DNA from: Candidatus Stahliibacteriota bacterium
Lineage (GTDB): Bacteria; Hydrothermota; Tepidihabitantia; B3-TA06
DNA: 12,823 bases
Direction: 5' to 3'
Assembly: GCA_030592225.1 (NCBI GenBank)
Contig: JAUVJT010000038.1
Span: 1-12,823, forward strand
This document shows positions 4,905-11,989 of this stretch, in pieces. A program made the position numbers and the translations under genes. The notes beneath the pieces were generated by a model. It searched no databases. It was given only the letters and a program-made list of their open reading frames with translations, and was not told the origin of the DNA. The stretch's first letter is position 1, and every line of letters begins with the position of its first letter.

Positions 4905-6011
4905 TTTCAGGCGCGATTCGGCGTATTCTGCGAAACGATTGTCCGCAATCGCCTCGCGGATCTCGCGCATCAGGGTGTAGTAATAATGAAGATTGTGGAT
5001 GGACAATAAGCGTGGCCCCAGGGCCTCGTCAGCCATGAACAGGTGGCGGATGAACGCCCGGGTGTATTTTTGACAGGCGAGACAGGAGCACCCCTCCTCG
5101 ATAGGACGCATGTCGTTTTTGTACTGGGCGTTGCGGATGTTTATTCGACCGTTATGGGTGTTACGGGTGTTACGGGTGAACGCCGCGCCGGTGCGTCCGT
5201 TGCGGGTGGGCAGAACGCAGTCAAACAGATCGATGCCGCGCGACACCATCTGTAAGATATCTTCGGGATAGCCCGCTCCCATCACGTAGCGGACCTTGTC
5301 GGCAGGAAGATAAGGCTCGATGTTCTCGATGATCCGGTACGTCAAGTCAGACGGTTCGCCCAGACACAGACCACCGATGGCGTATCCATGAAAAGGCAGG
5401 GCGGTGATCTCTTTTGCGGAGCGCTCACGAAGATCATCGTAGGTCGCACCTTGCACGATGCCGAAAAGTCTGTGGCTTGCAGGGTTAACTTCGAGTGACC
5501 TCTTAGCCCATTTCGTTGTGCGTTCCAGTGAGCGTACCGCGGTCGGGCGCTCGGCAGGATAGGCAACGGGTTCATCCAGTACCATCCAGATGTCGGTATC
5601 GAGCGCTTGCTGGATTTCTACAACCTTTTCTGCGGTAAACGTGTGACGCGAGCCGTCAATATGGGATTGAAAGGTGACCCCTTCGTCGGTAACCTTGCGC
5701 AGGCCGGTCATGGAATGAACCTGGAATCCGCCCGAGTCGGTAAGGATGGGACGGTTCCACCCCATGAATTTGGTAAGTCCTTCGGCCTTTTCGATGACCT
5801 CTGTCCCGGGTCTGAGATACAGGTGATAGGCGTTGGCAACCAGAATCTGGCCTCCCAGCGCCGCAACCTCATCAGCGCTGAAGGTCTTGACCGTACCCAG
5901 GGTGGCAACTGCCATAAACGCCGGTGTTTCGACGCTTCCGTGGATTAGTTGAAGCGTTCCCTGACGCGCCTTGGTTTTCTCGTCCCTGGCTTTAACTGTG
6001 AACTTTATCAA
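4890..6011 (-). CDS. tgt: Queuine/preQ1 tRNA-guanine transglycosylase
   Basis: Cytosolic enzyme that swaps guanine 34 of GUN-anticodon tRNAs for preQ1 on the way to queuosine. The 373 residues fit the family. TDSGGFQ is at 91-97 with Asp92 as acid/base. GIVQGA is at 184-189 and AIGGLCLGE at 211-219. DLFDCVLPTRNGR is at 261-273 with Asp264 as the likely nucleophile. The zinc site is Cys308, Cys310, Cys313 and His339. The start is TTG at 6011 with AAGGAG five bases upstream. It lies 44 bases after queA, in one operon. Two oddities: the hairpin after the nucleophile loop has six extra residues (TRNTRNTHN at 279-287) encoded by three copies of the nine-base repeat, and the C-terminal ELHP plus stop comes from a repeat shared with guaB. 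The catalytic residues are intact, so the enzyme should be active. Confidence 0.97.
   Translation of the reverse strand: MIKFTVKARDEKTKARQGTLQLIHGSVETPAFMAVATLGTVKTFSADEVAALGGQILVANAYHLYLRPGTEVIEKAEGLTKFMGWNRPILTDSGGFQVHSMTGLRKVTDEGVTFQSHIDGSRHTFTAEKVVEIQQALDTDIWMVLDEPVAYPAERPTAVRSLERTTKWAKRSLEVNPASHRLFGIVQGATYDDLRERSAKEITALPFHGYAIGGLCLGEPSDLTYRIIENIEPYLPADKVRYVMGAGYPEDILQMVSRGIDLFDCVLPTRNGRTGAAFTRNTRNTHNGRINIRNAQYKNDMRPIEEGCSCLACQKYTRAFIRHLFMADEALGPRLLSIHNLHYYYTLMREIREAIADNRFAEYAESRLKELHP
5151..5177 (+). repeat. Three nine-base repeat units inside tgt
   Basis: GTTATGGGT GTTACGGGT GTTACGGGT fills exactly 27 bases and is read on the minus strand as Thr-Arg-Asn Thr-Arg-Asn Thr-His-Asn. Other Tgt proteins have three residues at this place. 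Confidence 0.92.
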
Positions 6012-6055
6012 TCTTACTCCTTGTTTCTGCTCCCCGCGGAGGCTTTTCGGGGTGT

Positions 6056-7099
6056 TTATTCGGGGTCCCCGCGGCGTTGCCCGGCAACGTCGTGGGGTAA
6101 AATTAGCATCGCATCGCCGTAGGACAAAAAGCGGTAATCCATATCCAATGCCTCCCGGTAGGCCTTAAACAGCAGGTCTTTTCCGGTGAATGCAGCGGTC
6201 AAAAGCAAGGGAGTCGAACCCGGCTGGTGAAAGTTGGTGAGCAGCAGGTCAACGTGTTTGAATTCATGCCCGGGATAGATGAAAAGCCCGGTTGAGTCGG
6301 ATTTCGCCTCGATCGATTGGTTCGCAGGGAACGATTCAAGGGTTCTGGTGACGGTGGTGCCCACCGCAATCACTCGTTGAGCAGAGTTTATCTCCTCAGC
6401 AGCCTGGGCAGTGATGGCGTAGCGTTCGGTAAGCATGCGATGATTTTCCACCTGCTCTGTTTTGATGGGGCGGAAAGTGCCTTCACCCACATCCAGTTGA
6501 ATGTGCGCGACTTGAACACCCTTTCCCTCAATCCGCTTTAACAATTCCTCGGTGAAGTGAAGGCCTGCGGTTGGCGCCGCGATGGAAAATCCCTGCCTGG
6601 CGTACACTGTTTGGTAGGTATCCAGGTCATGTTTTTCCGGAATCCTGTGGATATACCCTGGCAATGGCGCCAATCCAAGCTTACCGAAGAGTTCAGTTTC
6701 ATCTATCAGGAGTTTGAGGGTGAGTTTCCCCTGGCTCACGTCTTTTATCTCGACAATCCCCTCTCCGGAATCATCAACCAGCCTCTCCCCTGCCCTGAGC
6801 CGCTTGGCAGGTCTTGCCAGGGAAATCCAGATATCAGCCGATACCCTTTCTGTAAACAGAAGCTCCACCACCCCTCCGCTGATGCGCCTGAGTCGAAAAC
6901 GAACCGGGTGCACCTTGCTTTCGTTGAGAACGAGACAGTCGCCGGCATTTAGATAATCCCCGATTTCCCGGAAAACCCTGTGCTCTATTTTGCCCGTCTC
7001 CCGGTGGATTACCAGCAAACGGCACGAATCCCGGGGCAGGGCCGGGTACAGTGCAATCCTTTCTTCGGGAAGGTCGTAGATAAAGTCCTGCTTAAGCAT
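6056..7099 (-). CDS. queA: S-adenosylmethionine:tRNA ribosyltransferase-isomerase
   Basis: Transfers and isomerises the ribosyl part of S-adenosylmethionine onto preQ1-tRNA to give epoxyqueuosine, the step after Tgt. The 347 residues are typical. Seen are YDLPEERIALYP at 8-19, the RDSCRLLV segment at 23-30, APTAGLHF at 175-182, DVGEGTFRPI at 203-212, HRMLTERY at 220-227, VGTTVTRTLES at 246-256, NFHQPGSTPLLL at 289-300 and YREALDMDYRFLSYGDAMLI at 314-333. The ATG at 7099 lacks a Shine-Dalgarno site, and a strong promoter ends six bases before it. The C-terminal tail after MLIL (HDVAGQRRGDPE) is encoded by GC-rich inverted repeats and looks added. Expressed with tgt. Confidence 0.97.
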   Translation of the reverse strand: MLKQDFIYDLPEERIALYPALPRDSCRLLVIHRETGKIEHRVFREIGDYLNAGDCLVLNESKVHPVRFRLRRISGGVVELLFTERVSADIWISLARPAKRLRAGERLVDDSGEGIVEIKDVSQGKLTLKLLIDETELFGKLGLAPLPGYIHRIPEKHDLDTYQTVYARQGFSIAAPTAGLHFTEELLKRIEGKGVQVAHIQLDVGEGTFRPIKTEQVENHRMLTERYAITAQAAEEINSAQRVIAVGTTVTRTLESFPANQSIEAKSDSTGLFIYPGHEFKHVDLLLTNFHQPGSTPLLLTAAFTGKDLLFKAYREALDMDYRFLSYGDAMLILPHDVAGQRRGDPE

Positions 7100-7105
7100 T
7101 CCGGG

Positions 7106-7134
7106 ATAATAAGCGGTTTATGTATTCAAGTCAA
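7106..7134 (-). promoter_or_regulatory. Promoter of the queA-tgt operon, probably leaderless
   Basis: TTGACT (7134-7129), a 17-base spacer, TATTAT (7111-7106). The -10 ends six bases before the queA ATG, so the transcript should start at or beside the start codon. It follows directly after the terminator of the preceding gene. Confidence 0.75.
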
Positions 7135-7140
7135 CAGAAT

Positions 7141-7172
7141 AAAAAAGGAGGCGGGCTTTTGGGCCTGCCTCC
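7141..7172 (-). terminator. Intrinsic terminator of the PASTA-LEA2 gene
   Basis: On the minus strand GGAGGCAGGC (7172-7163) pairs with GCCCGCCTCC (7156-7147) with one mismatch, followed by TTTTTT (7146-7141) and TATT. It lies 18 bases after the stop codon. Confidence 0.88.
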
Positions 7173-7190
7173 TGCTGCAATCTTCTGTTT

Positions 7191-8243
7191 CTATTCCTGA
7201 TCTTGCTCCCGGGATGGAGAGATTATTTCATCGAGACGTTTCTTGACCTGGGGTGCTATCACCACGACAGTTTCTTTCAGAGAGTTAAAATTCTTGCGAG
7301 AGAAACCGCTTTCTGCAACCAGGGCATAGGTTCCAACGAGGCGGTATTCCGATTCAATCAACACGTACCGGGCGGTTGAGGAAACAAGATCGGTGTATGA
7401 TATCGGGACCCTGAGTTTGAAGTAACCGGTGGCTTTTGGGGGAAGCTTAAGGCAGACGTCGGATGTGATTGCTTTTGCCACAGGTGCACGGTTAACCTGT
7501 AAGTCAAATTTAGGCTTCTCGATCTCTATGGAATGTTTGTAAGGATTGGTTACTTTAAGCTTAAATTCAAGCTCAAACCCGGTGGAATCTGAAGACACCA
7601 GGGTTACCGTAGAGGTGGAAAACTTCACAATACCATAAAGGTGAATCTCAACCCCGTCCGAAGTGGTAGTAGGAGTGGGATTGGAAACGCCTATGGATGT
7701 TACAATTGCGATTCCTGCAGGATCACCGCGCTGAACCATGCTGCCTCCGGGCGGATAGGTCTTTGCAATGGTTCCAGGCGGATATTCCTCGCTTTCCATG
7801 TGTCTTGCGGGAAAGAACACAAGCCCCAACCCTTCTATGTATTCCTTGGCTTCTAAGAGTTTCATACCGCGTATGTCCGGCAATTCTATGGTTAAAGGTG
7901 TGGCCAGGCGCACCTTTACGGAATCAATCAGCGCTGAATCCGGCAGCGGTCTTTGCCAGGCCACAAGCCCCTCGGTGACGCTGTCCGTATAAAAAGAATC
8001 GGGTAACACTACCAGGGGCACGGAATCCAAACCCGTACCCGTAACACCCGTACCCGCAACACTCGTGTCCGTAACACCCGCACTCGTAACGCCCGTAGCA
8101 CCCGTAAGTTCTGCAACGCTTAAGCGTACCGAGTCAACCGTCATTCCGGTAAAATCAGGCACCGGAATGGCTTTGGCAATTAATGGTAACAGAGCCAGGG
8201 CTGCAATCACCATAATGCTGTAGAAGTTTGTTAGTCGTTTCAT
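7191..8243 (-). CDS. Exported PASTA - LEA2 domain protein
   Basis: The 350-residue protein is probably secreted. Residues 1-25 form a signal peptide (KR, a hydrophobic core, AKA cleavage site). A first PASTA-like domain covers about 26-114 (VPDFTGMTVDSVR ... AWQRPLPDSALIDSVKVRLA). A second covers 118-183 (LPDIRGMKLLEAKEYIEGLG ... PPGGSMVQRGD). About 198-310 resemble a LEA2/WHy beta domain (FKLKVTNPYKHSIEIEKPKFDLQVN). PASTA domains usually bind peptidoglycan or muropeptides; LEA2 domains are linked to desiccation and stress. The first PASTA is interrupted at 47-71 by a Thr/Gly/Val-rich insert encoded by the local nine-base repeat. The gene stands alone, with its own promoter and terminator. 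The substrate is unknown; the domain calls are by eye. Confidence 0.75.
   Translation of the reverse strand: MKRLTNFYSIMVIAALALLPLIAKAIPVPDFTGMTVDSVRLSVAELTGATGVTSAGVTDTSVAGTGVTGTGLDSVPLVVLPDSFYTDSVTEGLVAWQRPLPDSALIDSVKVRLATPLTIELPDIRGMKLLEAKEYIEGLGLVFFPARHMESEEYPPGTIAKTYPPGGSMVQRGDPAGIAIVTSIGVSNPTPTTTSDGVEIHLYGIVKFSTSTVTLVSSDSTGFELEFKLKVTNPYKHSIEIEKPKFDLQVNRAPVAKAITSDVCLKLPPKATGYFKLRVPISYTDLVSSTARYVLIESEYRLVGTYALVAESGFSRKNFNSLKETVVVIAPQVKKRLDEIISPSREQDQE
8031..8105 (-). repeat. In-frame GTTACGGGT repeat inside the first PASTA domain
   Basis: 75 bases of degenerate units around ACGGGTGTT, read as Thr-Gly-Val and variants (residues 47-71). The insert length is a multiple of three and no stop is present. 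It lies after the first helix of the PASTA fold, where a loop is expected. Confidence 0.88.
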
Positions 8244-8249
8244 ACTGAG

Positions 8250-8277
8250 ATTCTAACTAAGCGTAGTTGAATGTCAA
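8250..8277 (-). promoter_or_regulatory. Promoter of the PASTA-LEA2 gene, probably leaderless
   Basis: TTGACA (8277-8272), a 16-base spacer, TAGAAT (8255-8250). The -10 ends six bases before the ATG, and there is no Shine-Dalgarno site. Confidence 0.82.
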
Positions 8278-8429
8278 GGTCATCCGAACGGCTTTGGATA
8301 GAAATTGGAGTGCGTTCGAGAATCAACCAGCCAAGGTATGTATATGTGCAGCTTGAGAAAATCGAATCTTTTCCTTCTGTGTACCGTAAGGTGAACGACT
8401 GTAAGGAGTTCTCATCTGTGGTTTATTAG
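8271..8429 (+). CDS. Possible small ORF, 52 residues, unrecognised
   Basis: An open frame runs from ATG at 8271 to TAG at 8427-8429. The product is charged and has no recognisable domain or membrane segment. There is no ribosome site, and the start codon overlaps the -35 box of the divergent PASTA gene. It could be a decayed fragment or chance. It is listed because it covers most of an otherwise empty gap. Confidence 0.15.
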   Translation: MSRSSERLWIEIGVRSRINQPRYVYVQLEKIESFPSVYRKVNDCKEFSSVVY

Positions 8430-8463
8430 ACATTCTCGGATACCCTGTGAGCAATCGTCAGAA

Positions 8464-8534
8464 GGTGTGTTACGGGTGTGTTATGTCCTTAGAAACCAGG
8501 AACACATGTGTGTTATGGGTGCGTTACGGGTGAG
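8464..8534 (+). repeat. GTTACGGG repeat cluster downstream of the trehalose operon
   Basis: GTGTTACGGG, then GTTATGTCCTTAGAAACCAGGAAC, then ACATGTGTGTTATGGGTGCGTTACGGGTGAG. The first arm of the family hairpin (CCAGGAAC) is present, but the second arm is replaced by repeat sequence. The array begins immediately beside the stop codon (8535-8537) of the last gene. No T tract is seen. Confidence 0.8.
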
Positions 8535-9287
8535 TTAACCCTTGTTTTCGGCTAACTGCAGGGCTTTGGCAAGCGCGGAAACTATCCTGGCCGAAGCAAG
8601 CCCGGAGGATTTCTGGTTCTCGAATTGCTTTTTAAGAAAAGGAATTGCCTTGCCGCCAAAACGTTTCGCGAGAAGAGCGATTTGTGCAGCCCGAACACCC
8701 TGTGGAACCTGTGTACTGGTTATCCGTTCGCATAAAGCCTTGAGGCGATCGCCGTCGGTCAATTCCTTATCGCATATTTCCGCATCGAGAATGGTTCCTT
8801 GCTCAGTGCCGGGACAATAAATGCTGTAGGTAGCGCGGGTAAACAATGTCTGGTAAAAACACCTTATCCTTATACGATTTGAAGCCGCCAGGTACACTAT
8901 CCAAAAGAAGGAGACAAATATACCCGCAACATTATACCCGGAGAGACTGCCGAATAAAATCTCAAGCACAGAGTATCCGGCTGAGCCGGCCAGAAATCCT
9001 ATGAGCAAATAGAACCCAAGAGGCCTGCGGAGAAGAAACACAACGAGAATGATGCCTGCATGCAGACACAGAAAAAGAACCAGGATAAAGGTTACGGAAT
9101 TCTGGGAAACAACCTCGAGAACGGGTCCTACGTATTTTGTATCGAGTGCATTAACGAACACACCGAGAATAATTATTATTGCAGTTAACTGCTGGAGCAG
9201 AAACAACCACTCTATGAATTTGAACTCACCTGCACCTTTTACCTCTTCGGGGAAAAAATCCTCAAGCAGATGGTTATATTTTATCAA
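8535..9287 (-). CDS. Unknown four-helix membrane protein in the trehalose operon
   Basis: I do not recognise this 250-residue protein. Four hydrophobic helices are predicted at about 28-47, 65-87, 91-113 and 118-136, followed by a soluble C-terminal half (140-250) that looks helical. This includes a stretch at 195-245 with an Ala/Leu pattern reminiscent of HEAT-like helices (inference only). The start is TTG at 9287, one base after the otsB stop, with GGAGG inside the last codons of otsB; translation is therefore likely coupled. The tight spacing suggests a role linked to trehalose or osmotic stress, for example sensing or transport. No motif proves this. Confidence 0.72.
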   Translation of the reverse strand: MIKYNHLLEDFFPEEVKGAGEFKFIEWLFLLQQLTAIIIILGVFVNALDTKYVGPVLEVVSQNSVTFILVLFLCLHAGIILVVFLLRRPLGFYLLIGFLAGSAGYSVLEILFGSLSGYNVAGIFVSFFWIVYLAASNRIRIRCFYQTLFTRATYSIYCPGTEQGTILDAEICDKELTDGDRLKALCERITSTQVPQGVRAAQIALLAKRFGGKAIPFLKKQFENQKSSGLASARIVSALAKALQLAENKG

Positions 9288-9288
9288 T

Positions 9289-10059
9289 TCAATCCTCCAG
9301 CAGTTTGTGCATTATCTCCAGCAATTCGGCAGGAGAATCAAGAACGTAGTCGGCATTCTTGGCAAGCTTGGTCCCGACAGCAACCCTGATTGCACCTTCC
9401 GGCAAGGCCTCAAAACCATCCACGTCGGTGGTATCGTCACCGAAATACACAACCAGGGCATCGTTTGAAGGCCTGAAGTTCGCAACCAGGAACTCAACAG
9501 CAATACCCTTGTTCATACCCGAAGGACGAAGCTCAAGAATGGCTTTACCTTCAATAATCTCCATCTCCTCGTAATTGGGAAGCGCCTCGGCCTTGGAATA
9601 AAACTCCTCTACGGCGTGCTCTATGGTGGTTCCGTCGGCAAGACGGTAATGCATGGCAACTGCACACCCCTTGTGTTCTACAAGAATACCCGGCCATTCG
9701 GCAAGTTCCTCAAGGCTCGTGGCGAAATCATCCAGATCCTGCTGAATGGTCTCATCATCAAGTATGGATTGTTCAAGTTCCCCGGGCATTTGCAGCTCGC
9801 AGCCGTGACATCCTGCTAAAGCGACAGGAATGGTAGAAGGTATAAATTCCTGCAGCTCTGAAAGACTCCTTCCGCTAAGAATGGCAATGTTAGTCAAGGG
9901 GCGTTCCAGCAGTTGACGCAAAAGTATCTTCAACTCGGGAGGCGGAGTTATGGAATCAGGGGTGGGAGCAATGTCAACAAGAGTACCGTCGAAATCCAAA
10001 AGAAGCAGCAGGCCTGGAGAAGACTTCAGAAGATCAAACAGTTTTTCTTCAGGATTCAT
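9289..10059 (-). CDS. otsB: Trehalose-6-phosphate phosphatase
   Basis: Cytosolic HAD-family phosphatase that converts trehalose-6-phosphate to trehalose. The 256 residues are of typical length. Motif I is LDFDGTL at 21-27 with Asp22 as nucleophile and Asp24 as acid/base. SGRSLSEL is at 62-69 and the AGCHGCEL segment at 82-89. The substrate-cap region has GKAILELRPSGMNKG at 171-185 with Lys184. The metal motif YFGDDTTDVDGF is at 205-216 with Asp208, Asp209 and Asp212. The ATG overlaps the otsA stop (ATGA) and has CGGAGG nine bases upstream. It acts directly on the OtsA product. Confidence 0.95.
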   Translation of the reverse strand: MNPEEKLFDLLKSSPGLLLLLDFDGTLVDIAPTPDSITPPPELKILLRQLLERPLTNIAILSGRSLSELQEFIPSTIPVALAGCHGCELQMPGELEQSILDDETIQQDLDDFATSLEELAEWPGILVEHKGCAVAMHYRLADGTTIEHAVEEFYSKAEALPNYEEMEIIEGKAILELRPSGMNKGIAVEFLVANFRPSNDALVVYFGDDTTDVDGFEALPEGAIRVAVGTKLAKNADYVLDSPAELLEIMHKLLED

Positions 10060-11558
10060 GTTTTCTTCCTCCGTATGGTTTTCCGGGTAATTGTTTTATG
10101 GGCAGTTGAGCATAGAGTTAAGCGCTCAAGAAACGCCTCGCCCCATTTTTCAACGGTTCTGCGCCGCAAACGATCACGCATGTGGTTCATGCGCAGGCGT
10201 CTTTCCTTGACGTGCATCTGGAGCGCCGTTTTAAGGCCGCGAACAATCGAAGGAATGCTGTAAGGATTAACGATAACGGCTTTTTCCAGCTCTTCGGCGG
10301 CGCCCGCGAATTCCGAAAGCACCAGCATGCCTTTCTGCGGGTCCTGGGCGGCAACGTATTCCTTGGCAATAAGGTTCATGCCATCACGCAAAGGCGTAAC
10401 CAGACATATATCCGCGGCAAGATAGTAAGAAACAAGTTCATCAAAGGGCAGTGACCGGGAGTAGTAGCGGACAGGAGTCCACGCACCTCGTGAGAAACGG
10501 CCGTTGATATGTCCCACCGCGTTTTCAACCTCCTGTTTCATCCGGTAATACTCCGGAATCTGAATGCGACTGGGTACCGATATCTGAATGAACGATATCT
10601 TGCCCACATATTCCGGATTTTCTTCAAGAAGTTTTTCCACCGCATGCAGACGTTCGGGTATACCCTTGGAATAATCAAGCCTGTCCACCCCCAGGATGAT
10701 ATACTCGCTCCCCATATCCCGCCTGATGCCCCTGGCCGCTTCCTGTATTTCCTTCTGGTCGACCAACTCCTGGATGCCGCAGTAATCAACCCCCATGGGA
10801 AAGGCCTGAACAAGGGTGCGTCGCCCGCGCCTACCAACGACCGTGCCTTTGGCAAAGGAAACGTCTCGGTGCAAAATATCTTTGGCTGCATGAATAAAGT
10901 TCTGCACGTATGAACGGCAGTGAAAGCCGATAAGATCAGAATCCAGCATACCTTCAAGAAATTCCCTGCGCCAGGGCAAGGTACGGAAAATATCCAGCGG
11001 CGGGAAAGGTATGTGCCAGAAGAAGCCTATTTTGGCTCGCACCTTCATGGAGCGCAGCATTTGGGGCAGAAGGGCGAGGTGGTAATCGTTCACCCAGATG
11101 AGGTCGGAAGGTTTTGCCTCCTCGGCAACCGCGGCGGCGAACTTGCGGTTTACCTGAAGATAGGTTTCCCAGTCTTTCTCCAGATACGCGGTACGGCCAA
11201 GGAAATTATGAGCAAGCGGCCATATGGCGCTGTTGGAAAATCCCAGGTAAAAATGTTTCACCTCTTCCAAATCAAGGGGAATGAGCTTTAAGTCAAAAGT
11301 AGGCTTATCGGGAGGGATACGACATATATCCAGAGAGCAGCTTTGCGGAGCGTTTCCCCACGCAATCCACATGCCGTTGGTCGAAGCGAGCACCGGCTCC
11401 AGACCGGTAACCATCCCGCTCACATTACGGACCATGTGAATCTTACCGCCGACTGACTCCAAATAATAAGGGCTGCGGTTGGAAACCACTACCAGACGAC
11501 GTCTCTTCCTGGAAGAAGAATTGCCTTTGACCTCTACCTTATTCTTATTTCGATTCAC
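10056..11558 (-). CDS. otsA: Trehalose-6-phosphate synthase (GT20)
   Basis: Joins UDP- or another NDP-glucose to glucose-6-phosphate to make trehalose-6-phosphate. The 500 residues fit the family. VVVSNRSPY is at 23-31, WVNDYHLALLP at 155-165, FFWHIPFP at 179-186 with His182, GVDRLDYSKGI at 290-300 with Arg293 and Lys298 for the donor phosphates, and TPLRDGMNLIAKEY at 388-401. The N-terminal glycine loop reads VSGMVTGL instead of the usual GGL pattern. The first 20 residues are a basic leader. The start is GTG at 11558, chosen because a promoter ends six bases upstream; no ATG is available in frame nearby. The otsB partner argues for trehalose rather than glucosylglycerol. Confidence 0.95.
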   Translation of the reverse strand: MNRNKNKVEVKGNSSSRKRRRLVVVSNRSPYYLESVGGKIHMVRNVSGMVTGLEPVLASTNGMWIAWGNAPQSCSLDICRIPPDKPTFDLKLIPLDLEEVKHFYLGFSNSAIWPLAHNFLGRTAYLEKDWETYLQVNRKFAAAVAEEAKPSDLIWVNDYHLALLPQMLRSMKVRAKIGFFWHIPFPPLDIFRTLPWRREFLEGMLDSDLIGFHCRSYVQNFIHAAKDILHRDVSFAKGTVVGRRGRRTLVQAFPMGVDYCGIQELVDQKEIQEAARGIRRDMGSEYIILGVDRLDYSKGIPERLHAVEKLLEENPEYVGKISFIQISVPSRIQIPEYYRMKQEVENAVGHINGRFSRGAWTPVRYYSRSLPFDELVSYYLAADICLVTPLRDGMNLIAKEYVAAQDPQKGMLVLSEFAGAAEELEKAVIVNPYSIPSIVRGLKTALQMHVKERRLRMNHMRDRLRRRTVEKWGEAFLERLTLCSTAHKTITRKTIRRKKT

Positions 11559-11564
11559 GGCATC

Positions 11565-11592
11565 ATCCTAACTTAGAAAATGAGCTTGTCAA
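11565..11592 (-). promoter_or_regulatory. Promoter of the otsA-otsB operon, probably leaderless
   Basis: TTGACA (11592-11587), a 16-base spacer, TAGGAT (11570-11565). The -10 ends six bases before the GTG. AGGA inside the -10 could also act as a weak ribosome site if transcription started further upstream. Confidence 0.72.
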
Positions 11593-11641
11593 GTATCCTG
11601 ACGTTAATTAAAAAAAGGGGCTGGCCAGGTTCACGCAGCCT

Positions 11642-11672
11642 TAAATAACCACAGAGGCACAGAGACACAGGG
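11642..11672 (+). repeat. CACAGAGGCACAGAG dispersed-type repeat
   Basis: The string AACCACAGAGGCACAGAGAC resembles a short intergenic repeat found in many unrelated bacterial genomes (recalled, not searched). It occurs once in this window. Confidence 0.5.
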
Positions 11673-11719
11673 ATAAGATACGTACTGCCATAACTTACCG
11701 AGGTCAACTTCTTTATTCC

Positions 11720-11845
11720 CGAAGGAGGATGAGTGAAACTAGCGTTAGCGTCTCAAACACCCTCCTGACGTCGCAAGTGACGGTTTAGGTGTTATACCGA
11801 TGCAAGCATCGGTTTTGGTGTTACGGGTGCGGGAATGTGTTATGA
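11720..11845 (+). repeat. Tandem hairpin plus GGTGTTAY units
   Basis: GGTTTAGGTGTTAT (11782-11795) and GGTTTTGGTGTTAC (11811-11824) are 29 bases apart, each preceded by a hairpin. The first is imperfect (CGTC 11769-11772 with GACG 11779-11782). The second is perfect, ACCGATGC (11796-11803) with GCATCGGT (11806-11813). GTTACGGG units follow. No gene is seen between otsA and hsp20. Confidence 0.75.
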
Positions 11846-11989
11846 GGTGTTGCGGGGTGTTATGTCTTTAAAGACCAGGAACGCATGTTCCTGGTTATAG
11901 TGAAAATACCCTATGAGGTGCAGTAAAGTCGGCACCTCAAGGGGCAGGCTCTGCCCCGAAGGGGTACGGTGTGTTGCGGGGGTGTTACG
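11846..11989 (+). repeat. Composite three-hairpin element, copy 2
   Basis: Same layout as 3347-3478. Hairpins are ACCAGGAAC/GTTCCTGGT (11874-11882 with 11887-11895), GAGGTGC/GCACCTC (11915-11921 with 11932-11938) and GGGGCAG/CTGCCCC (11941-11947 with 11951-11957). GTTGCGGG and GTTACGAG units flank it. Arms differ from copy 1 on both sides of each stem so that pairing is kept. Confidence 0.87.

Noticed and set aside
11729..11788. 19-codon ORF beginning just after GGAGG
   Set aside because: The ribosome site has no spacing to the ATG, and the sequence is part of an inverted-repeat region.
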